64,000 nt of DNA. Origin: Halichondria panicea (taxonomy: Eukaryota > Porifera > Demospongiae > Suberitida > Halichondriidae). The notes under the pieces were generated by a model. That model had not been told where the DNA came from. It worked only from the letters and a program-made list of their open reading frames with translations, and searched no databases. The position numbers and the translations under genes were made by a program. Below, one piece after another: positions 49,629-61,100 of the stretch; positions within the stretch are counted from its first letter, which is position 1; every line of letters starts with the position of its first letter. The DNA is taken from positions 3,945,963-4,009,962 of the forward strand of contig NC_087382.1 of the NCBI RefSeq assembly GCF_963675165.1, in the 5' to 3' direction.

Positions 49629-51636
49629 ATGCTGCTGAGAATGAGTGTCCATGTGTATGAGCTGCCTGTGTCTATGGCTGGGGAAGGTGAGTGGTATAAT
49701 AGTCAGTAGCTGCAGTTGAGAGTCCCAATGCTTGCAGCTCAGTGTACTGGTGTCTGCAGACTATGTGGTACAAGTGAAGATGGTATCTTACAGTCATCCA
49801 TCTAACACAGTTTCTGGTGGCCGATGTTGTGATTCTATCTATCGTGAACCATGTGATGGATGGGAGCGCTGTGACACCTACTTCATCTACTGCCTGATGC
49901 CACGTTTCAGTACTACTACTGAGTGTTCCAATAATGAGCCCAAATATACTGCAGTCAGTACCAATATCGAGGACGGGGTAGCCATTGATTTCTCACAACC
50001 TACTGTACTAGGACTCTCTAATCCATTCAATCTGACAGGAATATCAACAGCCTGGGAGGTAAATTAGTTACAATTAAACTGTATAGCAATTTCTCTTGTT
50101 ATTGCAGGGAGCTCAGCTTTACATACAAGTGCTGGATTTTGATACCGTTACATCAGATGATACTATTGTAAGGTATCGATTTGATCTGAGTCCCTCAGTG
50201 GGATCAACAATCATATCATCTAGATCTATAGCTAGATCATCAGATACTGGGGCTAGTATTGCTGTGAGTACTATTGTGTTGTGTGCTCCATTCTATTTTG
50301 GAAGCAGTTGTCAGTTTTTCAATTACTGTCAGTCCAATGCTGTCACATGCAGTGACAGAAGAATGTGTGTGAATGAAATCGACAGTAGCACTTGCAACTG
50401 TAACCCTCCCTACTTTGGTGCAAACTGCGAGCATCAAAACTTTTGCTACAACAGAAATTGTAACGAAAGAGGAACATGTACTTTTAATGGCTTTGATTCT
50501 ACACCTGTGTCTGCAATGCTGGCTATACTGGTGCTGATTGTGAGATGGATATTGATGAGTGCTTGCTAATGGAGACAGTGTGCAGTGGCCATGGTAACTG
50601 CTCTCATGGAATAGCCATCTTCACCTGCTCATGTGATCCTGGCTACACTGGACAGAGATGTGAGACTGACATTGATGATTGTGTGAACATAAACTGCAGT
50701 GGACAAGGCAACTGTACTGACAGAGTTAATGGCTTTGATTGTAATTGTTTCCCTGGTTATACTGATATCATTTGCCAGACTGACATTGATAAATGCGATG
50801 GAATAAACTGTAGTGGCAATGGTCGTTGTGTTGACATGGTGAACATGTTCCTATATGACTGTGAACCTGGCTACACTGGTGCTGATTGTGAGACCAACAT
50901 TGTGATTGTGTTAATAGGAACTGCAGTGGAAATGGTGTGTGTGTGGATGGTATCAACTCGTTCAGTTGTGAGTGTGTGTCTGGCTTCACTGGAGAGATGT
51001 GCAGTGTGGAGACACAAGGTAAACAACACTAACTTCCTTAACACACTTGACAGCTTATTTAGATGCTTGGTGAATGCTGCTGTATATGTTTATTCTTTTA
51101 GCATGTTTGCTTTCTATACTTCAGACGTGAGATCAGATGATGCAATAGCTACTACAGCAGGTGGAGTGGTGGGGGGACTAGTGGGCGTTGTGATGATTGC
51201 AGTTGTCATAGTCATTCTCTTTGTGATTATTGTCAAGAGCAAGAGAGAGTTATCTAAATACAACCGTAAGACTTTTTCAGTTGTGTGTACTGTAACTTAA
51301 ACATAACTTGTTTCTCTCCCTGCAGTAACTGTTAGTGGAGGAGGAACCGCCAACAATGACATACCATGTCAGAACAACGTGGTGTACGGTGTGTGTGAGA
51401 TGAACACAGCTCAACCTCAAACCAACACCCTCCCTACTGGCCTACCCCCGTCTTCTCTACAAGAGCAGGAGTATGGCCTCCCATTGTGTTCCCTCCCACC
51501 AGTGTACGAAAGTGTGGAGGCGAGGGACGAGAAACTCATGATAAATGTAAATGTTAGCTATGCAACCGTTGCCGAGCGTGGTGATGGACTGGGACAGACT
51601 GGTGACATCTATGATGATGTCAACATGAGGCAATGA
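49629..51636 (+). pseudogene. Array unit 9: MNNL/EGF gene, class A tail, broken signal peptide and EGF frameshifts
   Basis: Exons: 49629-49686, 49738-50058, 50108-51018, 51125-51265, 51326-51636. The signal exon lost 5 bases (GTCCATGTGTATGAGC), turning the hydrophobic core into a different frame. Exon 3 lacks one base near 50500 (GATTCTACACC) and one near 50900 (AACATTGTGATTG). N-terminal type matches unit 7 (IYREPCDGWERCD). Six EGF repeats; one cysteine is Y (FLYDCEPG). Transmembrane and tail exons are intact and nearly identical to unit 4. Confidence 0.8.
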
Positions 51637-51679
51637 CTTTAATTTACCCCAAACGCAATTACTGTACTAATATTAACCT

Positions 51680-51976
51680 CTTGTTATCTTAAGTGCTTGC
51701 TCGTCGTATATATGGTTTGCGGATCGTGCATGGTCATGTAGCTAGGGGGTGATTCATCTATTAATTTATGTAGGATGCAAGGTTATTGATGAACATCCTG
51801 TATGAAGACATGACTTCCCACTGGCTGCAAGTATAATTATATCCATGTGATTTATGCATCATATTGATTTATGCAAGAAGGGGTGCATATGACACAGTAC
51901 TAGCAGACATCTCTTCAAAATATTACATAGCTGTTAACATATCAAGCAAGATAGTTGCTGGCCATTGAACTACTGT
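51680..51976 (+). promoter_or_regulatory. Conserved 5' flank of unit 10 (array-wide block)
   Basis: Blocks shared by all units in order: CTCTTGTTATCTTAAGTGCT, TATGGTTTGCGGA, GAACATCCTGTATGAAGACA, GACTTCCCACTGGCTGCAAG, CAGACATCTCTTCAAAATAT, TATCAAGCAAGATAGTTGCT, GGCCATTGAACTACTG, then ATG. Equivalent blocks: 32416-32668, 35317-35621, 37424-38063, 39870-41075, 43340-43597, 47103-47405, 49316-49628, 62797-63293, and 25007-25910 (split by the MITE nest). Conservation may reflect shared promoter use or simply recent duplication. Confidence 0.5.
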
Positions 51977-54327
51977 ATGCTGCTGAGAATGAGTGTCCTA
52001 ATTGTATTGTGTATGAGCTGCCTGTGTCTATGGATGGGGAAGGTGAGTGGTATAATAGTCAGTAGCTGCAGTTGAGAGTCCCAATGCTTGCAGCTCAGTG
52101 TACTGGTGTCTGCAGACTATGTGGTACAAGTGAAGATGGCCTCCTACAGTAATCCATCCAACACACTCCCTGATGGTCAATGTTGTGATCCAGGCAATGG
52201 TGGAGGATGTAACGGAAAGAAGCGCTGTGACACCTTCTTCATCTACTGTCTGGTCCCACATTCCAGTACTACTACACAGTGTCCCAGTAATGAGCCCGGA
52301 TATACTGCAACCAGTGACCATATCGAGGACGGGGCAGACATTGATTTCTCACAACCTACTGTACTAGGACTCTCTAATCCTTTTAATCTGATAGGAATAT
52401 CACCAGCCTGGGAGGTAAATAATGATAGTAAAGCTAATTGTAGACTAATCAATTGTTATTGCATGCAGGGAGCTCAACTATACATACAAGTGCTTGATTA
52501 TGATACCCTTACATCAAATGATACTATCGTAAGGTATCGATTTGATCTGAATCTTTTCTCAGTGGGATCGACAAGCACATCATCTGCCACAAATACTAGG
52601 GCTATTATCGCTGTGAGTACTACTGTGTTGTGTGCTCCTTTCTACATTGGAAGCAGCTGTCAGTTTTTCACTCACTGTAAGGACAATGCTGTCACATGCA
52701 GTGACAGAGGAATGTGTGTGAATGAAATGGACAGTTTCACTTGCAACTGTGACCCTCCCTACTTTGGTGCAAACTGTGAGTATCAAAACTTTTGCCACAA
52801 CATATATTGCAACGAAAGAGAAACGTGTACCAATAATAATCTTGATTCCTACACCTGTGTCTGCAATGCTGGCTATACTGGTGCTGATTGTGAAGACATT
52901 GATGAATGTGAGGGGCAGAGCTGCAGTGGAAATGGTGTCTGTATGGATGAGGTCAACTCTTACACATGTGTCTGCAATGCTGGCTATACTGGTGCTGATT
53001 GTGAGGTGGATATTGATGAGTGCTTACTAATGGAGACAGTGTGCAGTGGCCATGGTAACTGCTCTCAAGGAATAGCCACCTTCACCTGCTCATGTGATCT
53101 TGGCTACACTGGACAGAGATGTGAAACCAACATTGATGATTGTGTGAATAGGAACTGCAGTGGAAATGGTGTGTGTGTGGATGGTGTCAACTCGTTCAGT
53201 TGTGAGTGTGTGTCTGGCTTCACTGGAGAGATGTGCAACACTGCAGGTATTGTAGTTCAAACTAATTCTGTTATAACTATACTGTAGTGTTATAGGTGGT
53301 GGTCCAGAGGGTATCACTCTGATAGGAGGAGTGGTGGGAGGTCTCCTAGTGCTGATGCTGATACTCCTGCTCTTGATAGTAGTCGTGGTGATGTGTGTAC
53401 GAAGAGCTCATGATCAGGGGAAGACCATTCAAGACACTCAGTTGCAAGGTAAGTTGTTTGTGCATGTATCTAACAGTGAAGTAGCTATACATGCACACAT
53501 GCATGCACTGTTTACATTTCACTAGTGTAGTTTACTTTACAATGTGATCTGAGTGTTTATGTTTCAGTATGCTCGAGCTCATGAAACGATTTACTAAGTT
53601 TGCATTTCTTAATTTAGCTGGAGACAACCCAGTGTATGGGATTTCTGAGAACAGAACAAACACCATCACTTCAGAAACAGCAGAGTTTGACAACCCAATA
53701 TATGGAAGCCGAGAATCATTCAACGATGCAGAATTGGTCAATCCAATTTATGGAGATGCAGATTTCGAAGATGTACCTTATGAATTGGCCCCTGCAGTAT
53801 CAGACTATGAGACACCTATTAGTATACGCAGAGCTCAGGGGAAGATCGTCATTGAAGACACTCAGTTGCAAGGTATAATTAAGTTGTTTGTGTACCTAAC
53901 ACATTGAAGTACAGTAGACTCTCGTTAATCTGGTCACCCTTGGGACCATGCAGCTTGGCTGGAATAGCGAGGTAAACGGAATAGCGAGTGGCCATACTTC
54001 AGGGTGAGTTTTGTGCAGTAAATATATAGCTAGCATTCCGTGCCAAGCCAAATGGCCGGTATATCGCGGTGGCTGTACTTTAGAGAGCCGGAATAGCGAG
54101 AGTCTACTGTATAGCTACACTCACAATCATGCACGTCACACTGTTTACATTTCACTAGTATATTGTTTACTTGTGATTGGAGTGTTTATGTTTCAGTATG
54201 CCTGAGCTCATGAATAGATTTGCTCTTGTTTTCCACAGGAGACACCATTTCCTATGTTCCTGGAGACACCGAAGACGTACCTTATGAACTGGCCCCTGCA
54301 GTATCAGACTATGAGACACCTGTATAG
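51977..54327 (+). CDS. Array unit 10: intact MNNL/EGF type I membrane protein, class B (NPxY) tail
   Basis: Exons: 51977-52042, 52094-52414, 52469-53246, 53296-53448, 53618-53872, 54239-54327; all GT-AG, phases agree, 554 codons with stop. Signal peptide MLLRMSVLIVLCMSCLCLWM (one extra codon). MNNL/C2-like domain with DGQCCDPGNGGGCNGKKRCD and CDTFFIYC; LYIQVLDYD starts the second C2 half; DSL remnant VLCAPFYIGSSCQFF; five EGF repeats with DIDEC, DIDEC and NIDDC calcium-binding starts. Transmembrane VVGGLLVLMLILLLLIVVVV, then CVRRAHDQGKT. Tail has NPVYGIS, NPIYGSR, NPIYGDA, two YELAP modules and DYETPV at the end. Exons 2 and 3 read in one open frame through the intron. A TA-site MITE sits in the last intron. 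Last complete unit of the array. Confidence 0.85.
53912..54109. mobile_element. 198 bp TA-target MITE in the last intron of unit 10
   Basis: Ends CAGTAGACTCTCG and CGAGAGTCTACTG, flanked by TA on both sides; unit 7 keeps the empty site GAAGTATAGCTATG near 46593. A longer relative lies at 57270-57658. Interior words GGAATAGCGAG and GAGCCGGAATAGCGAG repeat. Confidence 0.85.
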
Positions 54328-54661
54328 TACGTACCTGTGTATGACAATAGCTAGTATAGAATGGAAGGCATGCAGAACAATTTCGATGTTGTGAATTCTC
54401 TTGTATAATTGCATTCCATCAGTTGAGAAATCAGCCCTTCCCCCTTTTGATTTACACCCACGCACAAATTGACATTGCAATTCACCATCTATTGTATAAC
54501 AGTAAACATCTCACAGTGTAACGTTTGTACAATCATGTATTATTTTTACACCATTATAATTATTTATTTGTAGACTGGTAATCACTTATAGACATTCACA
54601 ATCATATAATAGTTAAGTAATCGGGTTGCCACTAAGACTATATATCAATGTTAGCGTTTAC

Positions 54662-54908
54662 AGGAGCCCATAAAGAGAAGGAGCAGCTAACTACGGGGAT
54701 CACGTTTCGTAAGTGGTTATGACCGCATTTCCATATATGCAGAGTCACTATGTGGTTGAATCCCTACACGTGTTATACGCAATGCAGGGATGCGGTTTGC
54801 AAGCACTTAGTCGCTTCCATACAAGGAAGTGCGGTTTCACCGGCAATTACGAAACGCGATCCCCGAGTATACGTTGAAGTTAGCCGCTCCTTCTCTTTAT
54901 GGGCTCCT
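54662..54908. mobile_element. 247 bp hairpin MITE
   Basis: AGGAGCCCATAAAGAGAAGG at the left and its exact complement pattern at the right, with further inner pairing (GGGGATCACGTTTCGTAA and TTACGAAACGCGATCCCC). Confidence 0.75.
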
Positions 54909-57121
54909 GGCGTTTAGCTGTCAAGCTGACACAAAAGTGCCACCCCTTGTTCAACCCAGTGTTCCTCAGGCTTGTCAGTAGGGATCTTCATAGCGATGAC
55001 AAAGTTTGTAGAGTGGCCAGTAGTGGAGAGGGTACCTCTTTTGTTACTGGTTTTGTACACTGGGGCGGTGTAGGTGAGCTTGTCAGGATCTCATCTCTCT
55101 TGAGTGGCTTTAACCAGATCTGAACAGGGAGAGTCATACATCACAATCCTGTATGCAGCTACACACATACACGTGCATACACATCGACTCTATAGTACAG
55201 AGTGATGCCTTGCAACGCATCGAAATAAAAACTACAGGAATTTTAATAGACAAACATTAAGAGATTTGTGGATTTACAATTTGAAAGTTGTAAGTTTTAT
55301 TTGGTGTTAGTGAGGGCATAATTATTATTATAGGTAGGCCCATATATAGGATTTCAGAATGGTTAAATGCTAAAGTGTATAATGTAGCCAACCATAACTA
55401 TTGCTTTGGTGAGGTAAGCATACGAACGCAGTATGTACATAAGGTGATCATGATTGGCTGCACTTTCAACACTATAACTATAGCAACACAACCAATCTGA
55501 AATCCTCTGACTGTGCATGTATGTACCAAACGAGAGTACGTGCAAGTTCACTTACTTTAGGCATGGGGTCAGTGAGGATCTTTGGATGAGACTCGCCTAT
55601 TAGCTTAGTCTTTCTGCCTCACCTAGCACACATACACACATACGCACATACACACCTATACAGGGACAAGAGCGTACTAACACTACAAGCTTATACTATT
55701 ATATAGGTAGAGGGAATGAATAATCTGTTAGTCACACTGCACAACTAATTACTAACCATCTTCAGGTTTGGTTGTGCATGCATGCACTCTTCATCCTACA
55801 TCTCTGAGTCCATTCCAAACAAATCGGTACATGGGTCTTGCATAGTTTTAATACAATTTATATACTTTTGCTTTTAGTGTCAAAGGTATAGAGAGCGATT
55901 GCTTACCTTAAGCATCAGAAAAGATACTATATATCCTGCATGTACTTGATTTCAGTTGTTTTGGAGGGTTTATTCAGTTTTTAGCCTGCATGAACAACCA
56001 TCAGTTTGAAGATTATTCTCTAGAGAGGAGAGTTGAGCAAGCTTAGAGCATGTTGATGATCTTCCAATGCTTCTCTTTAAGGTGTGTGTTAATCAGGTGT
56101 CTTAATCTCAAAAGTGTATACACTTTGGACTATACTACTCCGATGATGCTTTAAATTTGGGGGTAGATAAGTTCACGAGCTTTCACTATAGGGTTGATTT
56201 GATGTAAGACCATTGCTGATCTAGTCCACTGAGCTGTTTTGTTAGTTTTAATAGGGAGAGATTTGGGTTTGTCTTTTTGTAGTTAAAAAGAAAAATTTTT
56301 CTCCGCTGACTGTGGGGTAATTCCAACAAGATTCCAGAGATCTTATATAGATTCCACAACATTCTGTATGAGATTCCTGGCCGTTGCGGACCCCTCGCAT
56401 AATTTGTATGCAGGGAATATTTTTCAAATCTCTAAAATACCATCGTTTTTATTTCGAGGCTTGGTGGGTTTTCACCATGCATCTTCTATGGTTCCCCCAC
56501 CATGCATGCAGGAAGTGCATTTCTAGTAAGGGCTGCATATAGTTAAAAGCATCTATCCATGTGTATGATGTACCTAGCTTGCTATATAATAATTATTGTT
56601 GCAGTCACTGTAGCAGCCTCACAATTATAGCTATGCACTACAGTTGGAGGTTGCTAGTATACAAGGACTTGGCATGAGATAATGGCTACTGGGCAAGACT
56701 CAGGGTGAGAGAACATGCACACCACATAATATTATATTGTGGCATGTCGATATAATTATTACTGTTTGACTATAAGAAAATTACGCCCCATTGGAAAGGT
56801 TATAATTTGACCCTTCTTGGAATTAGTTAGCTGCATGCAAGAAATAAACCCTGGGCCCGTGTGTCACGATCAAACACCTGAACACTAGTAGAAAATAAAT
56901 GCCCCTCTGCTTAATATTTGAAATACGTATAATAGGCATAATATCTAGCTATAGGCACTTTGTTGGTGCTACATCGTTTTCCAATAATACTGCAATTTGA
57001 TTGGCTAAAGGAAGTGTTCTATCCCAACTTAGAAAATCATGTACTTACTTAGAAAATCATGTAGCAAAGAACATTCAAATCTGATTGGCTAGAGAGACTC
57101 ATGGTTGCTATGATCTAAAAT
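54909..57121. other. No gene seen
   Basis: Spacer between the array and the ankyrin/ROCO gene. ORFs are short and uninformative. CA-rich repeats near 55630-55660; a likely short inverted pair (TTAGACACTGTTTAGGA and TCCTAAAAACAGTGTCT) at 57122-57252. Confidence 0.4.
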
Positions 57122-57269
57122 GCTTAGACACTGTTTAGGAAGTTTCCACATAATTTAGAAGCCCTCGCGCAGGGCTATTAGAACCCTCACTACGTTTGAG
57201 ATAGTACAACCAGCCTTTTGGGCTGTAGAAACGTCCTAAAAACAGTGTCTATAAAATATAATTATTATG

Positions 57270-57658
57270 TAGACTCTCGCTATTCCGGCTCTCTGAAGTA
57301 CGCCACCTCGATATACCGACCATTTGATTTGGCACGGATTGCTAGCTAGATATTTACTGCACAAAACTCACCCTGAAGTACGGCCACTCGCTATTCTGTA
57401 TACTGGCCAGTGCTGGCTGCCCCAAAGTAGGTTTTCAATGTACGTTTATTACGGCCAGATATGAAATTTTGGGTGTGGTTTGGCAGATAAAATGATTCAT
57501 TCCTTCATTATCCTCGAGACAAGAACTGCAAAATTAGTAATTACATTCGAGGTAAGGTCGTTTTTAAGCCACGGCTATTTCTTAAAATACAGCCAAACCT
57601 CGCTATTCCGGCCAGGCTGCACTGTTCCAAGGGTGACCGGATTAACGAGAGTCTACTG
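57270..57658. mobile_element. Longer relative of the unit 10 TA-target MITE
   Basis: TAGACTCTCGCTATTCCGGC at the left, GGATTAACGAGAGTCTACTG at the right; shares interior words with 53912-54109 (CCATTTGATTTGGCACGG in reverse, ACTGCACAAAACTCACCCTG). Confidence 0.7.
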
Positions 57659-57787
57659 TATATAGAGTCACCATGCACTCAGAAATGTCACGATGTTCAT
57701 TTCATGAAAATTGCTTTCACAGCATATGTATACAGCTATAGACTCGATCTGACAGTGAGCGCAAGTATATAATTATTGTTTCAGTAT

Positions 57788-57991
57788 ACCGTATAGCTGG
57801 TAAGTTTCGTGGGGTAAAAAATTCGTTCAACTCGAGAAACAGTGGTTTTCGTGAGTAAAAATTTCGTTTAGTCTCGTTGCCTGCACTGCATTCATACATT
57901 CAGGTAACCCACGCCTACGTTAAATTTCGTGGAGGTCAGCTTGCCCACAAAAATAACGAATATTTACCCCACGAAAATTACCCGCTATACG
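57788..57991. repeat. MITE-like inverted repeat, ACCGTATAGC family
   Basis: ACCGTATAGCTGGTAAGTTT at the left and ATTACCCGCTATACG at the right, with TTCGTGGGG and CCCCACGAA inside. Same family as 1373-1611. Confidence 0.6.
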
Positions 57992-58195
57992 TGACAGGCT
58001 CTGGGAAAACCAGACTATTGGAGCAGAATTTAGTATTGAGCTACAGCTAAATTTATGCCTACAGGGTAACTCACGTGCTGTATGTAGGACCCTGGGAGAG
58101 CAATTTCAGTCAGTTTTGGCACTTGTATTCATGGTATCATAGTGCAAGTAATTATAAGAATAATAATCACAGCTTACTGCTCCCAACTATTGTAG

Positions 58196-61100
58196 CCTAC
58201 AAGTCGAAGAGCAACTGGTAGTGGATTTGTGGGAGGCTGTTAGAGATGATGATGTCATCAAAGTGAGGTCCCTGTTGGAACAGGGGGCCAACCCCAATCA
58301 CCAACTGTATTGGAGGAAGGATTGGTGGAACATGCATATACTCCCTCCAGTACATGAAGCATGCAAGAAAGGCAATCTAGAGATCACCAAAGCACTCGTT
58401 AGTGGCGGAGCTGATATTAAGAGAGGTAATGAACTATACTGCATTTCACTGTGCTGTCAGGAAGGAAATAATTATGGAGCTTGTTGTGTTCTTGGTTATA
58501 TTAGTATTGGCCTCAGGCTATCATAAATTAATGTGAACTCTCACTGTTAATGTATACAACATGATTATTAGTTATACTGAAACAGGATTCCATGAGGTCA
58601 TGTATTTAACTTAATTAGTGTATCCCATGCAGCCTTCCCTTCCTGTTGGCCTATCCCATGCACTGACACCTTAATTCTCATGACCAGCTTTCTAATGTCA
58701 ATTATGACGTACATGTTTGAACAACATGACGTAAACTATATGCTAATTCTCGTGATGGAAAGTACAGGGCAGTGCAATGGCTAGTGCAAGTATTTTGTGT
58801 ATGATGCAATGACTCACTATAGTGATCGAAATACACACAGGTGAGAGGGATGGGAGTATCTTTACCCCACTGCACTTTGCTTGTTGGAGTGGACACAAAG
58901 ACACTGTACAGTGGTTGGTGGAAGAATGCAAGTGTGATGTTGGTGAGTAATTCTGTAGTGGGTATACTAACTGAATGGAAATGTGAGTTGTATCATGCAT
59001 GCATGCAGTCATGTATATAATAATGGCAACTGTAATACAATACACCACGGTTTGATTGTTGTGCTCCCTGAAGTACATGGTAACTGCATGTAACTCTGAT
59101 AATGCATGTATTGTAGGCATATTAATTGTACTCAGTATATGTGGTTGATTGTGTGCTGAATTTGAATGCATCATTACCGTCAGTATAATAATACAATACG
59201 TCTGTCCCTCATCACCTGTCCAGATGTGATTGATGTTGATGCCCCCACTCCTTTTGACTGTACAATACAGTATGGTTTTCATGAAGTTGTTGACTATCTC
59301 AATATAGTCAACAACTTCAAGTCTGAGCAAGCCCTTAATGAAGCCATGAAGGCTGGATTTGTCCGTGTGAAGACTACGAATATATTGTTCTTTGGAATGG
59401 CCGGTACTGGTAAAACCTCCACTAAGCATCTTCTTCTGGGACTGCCTCCTCTTGAAGATCGAAATAGCACTCCATTAGCTAGCACAGCAGAGAAGATATG
59501 TATTCGACAAATCCGTGACACTACAAAGCTGAAAATGGAAGCTCAAGAAGATCCCTCTAGAATATGGAGACCAGTATCTAGTGATGATCTACAACGCATT
59601 GTTGCTGATGTTATTAAATCTTATGTAACCAACTCAGATCCTAACTCTAAAGCATCTGCTATCCCACAAGAACTCAGCATTGCTCTGAAGCAACTTGAAT
59701 CTAGCAATGAATCGGGTACGCAAGTTGATGCAACTCCTTCGACTTCAAGAGCTAGTCCAATGGTAGCTGGAGCAAAAACAAGTAAACTTCTCAACACTGT
59801 TCGGAATGTAATGGAAAATATTCAGCAGTTTTGTGATGATGATCATACTGCACTTCAAGAAAAGTTTGAATCACATTGGATCTACATAATCGATAGCGGT
59901 GGGCAACCACACTTTCATAATTTACTTCCACTATTCATGCCCAGAATTTCTGTAGCTTTGTACGTTCTTCGTCTGTCTGACTGCCTAGACGATCATCCGC
60001 TGGTTGAATACTACAAGGACAACAAGCCAGTTGGTGAAGGTTTCAAGTCACATTTCTCAGTTCTGGATAACTTCAAGCATCTCGTGCAGTCAATTCAATC
60101 TCACAGTGAAAACTGCAAGCTTGTATGCATTGCTACTCACAAAGATTGTCAATCTGAATGCAAGGAAACATTATCTGACAAGAATATAACTTTGTTGAAC
60201 TTTGTGGAGAAGGATATTACTAAGAATTTGACCATGTTTTCTAATTTGGGCAAGAAAGAAATCATATTTCCTGTGGATTGCAAGCATTGCGATTCTGACA
60301 GTGAGAAAGTGGCAAAGACAATTCGTAAAGAATGTATACAATCTCAAGAGCTGAATAATAATGAAATCCTAGTTCCTTTATGGTGGTTTGTTTTGGAAAT
60401 TGTAGTCGAGAAAGTTTCAAACGATCATAACAGAAAAGTTTTAAGCAAGACCGAATGTGTAGAATTTGCGAAAGCATTTCAGAATTTTCACGAAGATGCA
60501 CTTGTTGAAGCCTTAAAATTCTTCCATGAGCATCACATATTTCACTACTATCCTGCCATTCTACCAAATGTGGTATTCTGTGATACTCAAGTGCTTCTTG
60601 ATAAAGTAACAGAGCTTGTCGAGTATGCTGCATATGTGCGAGGAAGTAATGATCCAGCATCTGGATGTGGAAACTGGTTAGATTTTATTAATAAAGGGAT
60701 TATTACAATTGAAATTTTATCTGAGAAATTTTTTGAAAAGCATTATATTGATGAACTCTTTGCACCTACGGATCTCATCAAAATATTCAAGCAGTTGCTG
60801 ATAGCCGCCCCATTTGGTTTATTCTCACTGGGGCAAGATAAGCGTTTCTATATGCCCTCACTTCTATCCCCATCAACTCAAGTCAATGACAAACGGGCTG
60901 ATTTGCTTAAGACTGGTTTAATCCCACTCGTTTTACAATTCAAAAGCAACTGGCAGTGCTGTGGAGTGTTTTGCTGTCTCCAAGTGTACTTAATTAAAGA
61001 ATGTGAATGGGAAATTGAAATGGAGGATTATCAGCCGAGTATAAACTTTGTACAATTGATTCATCAAAAGCGAGACTGTACTATCACGCTAATTGATGAA

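Noticed and set aside
25911-54327. The array as fragments of one giant gene
   Set aside because: Each unit has its own 5' flank, signal peptide, transmembrane segment and stop codon, so they are separate genes.
58743-59429. 228-codon reverse-strand ORF
   Set aside because: Overlaps ankyrin and GTPase exons of the forward gene and intron sequence; no domain or splice support.
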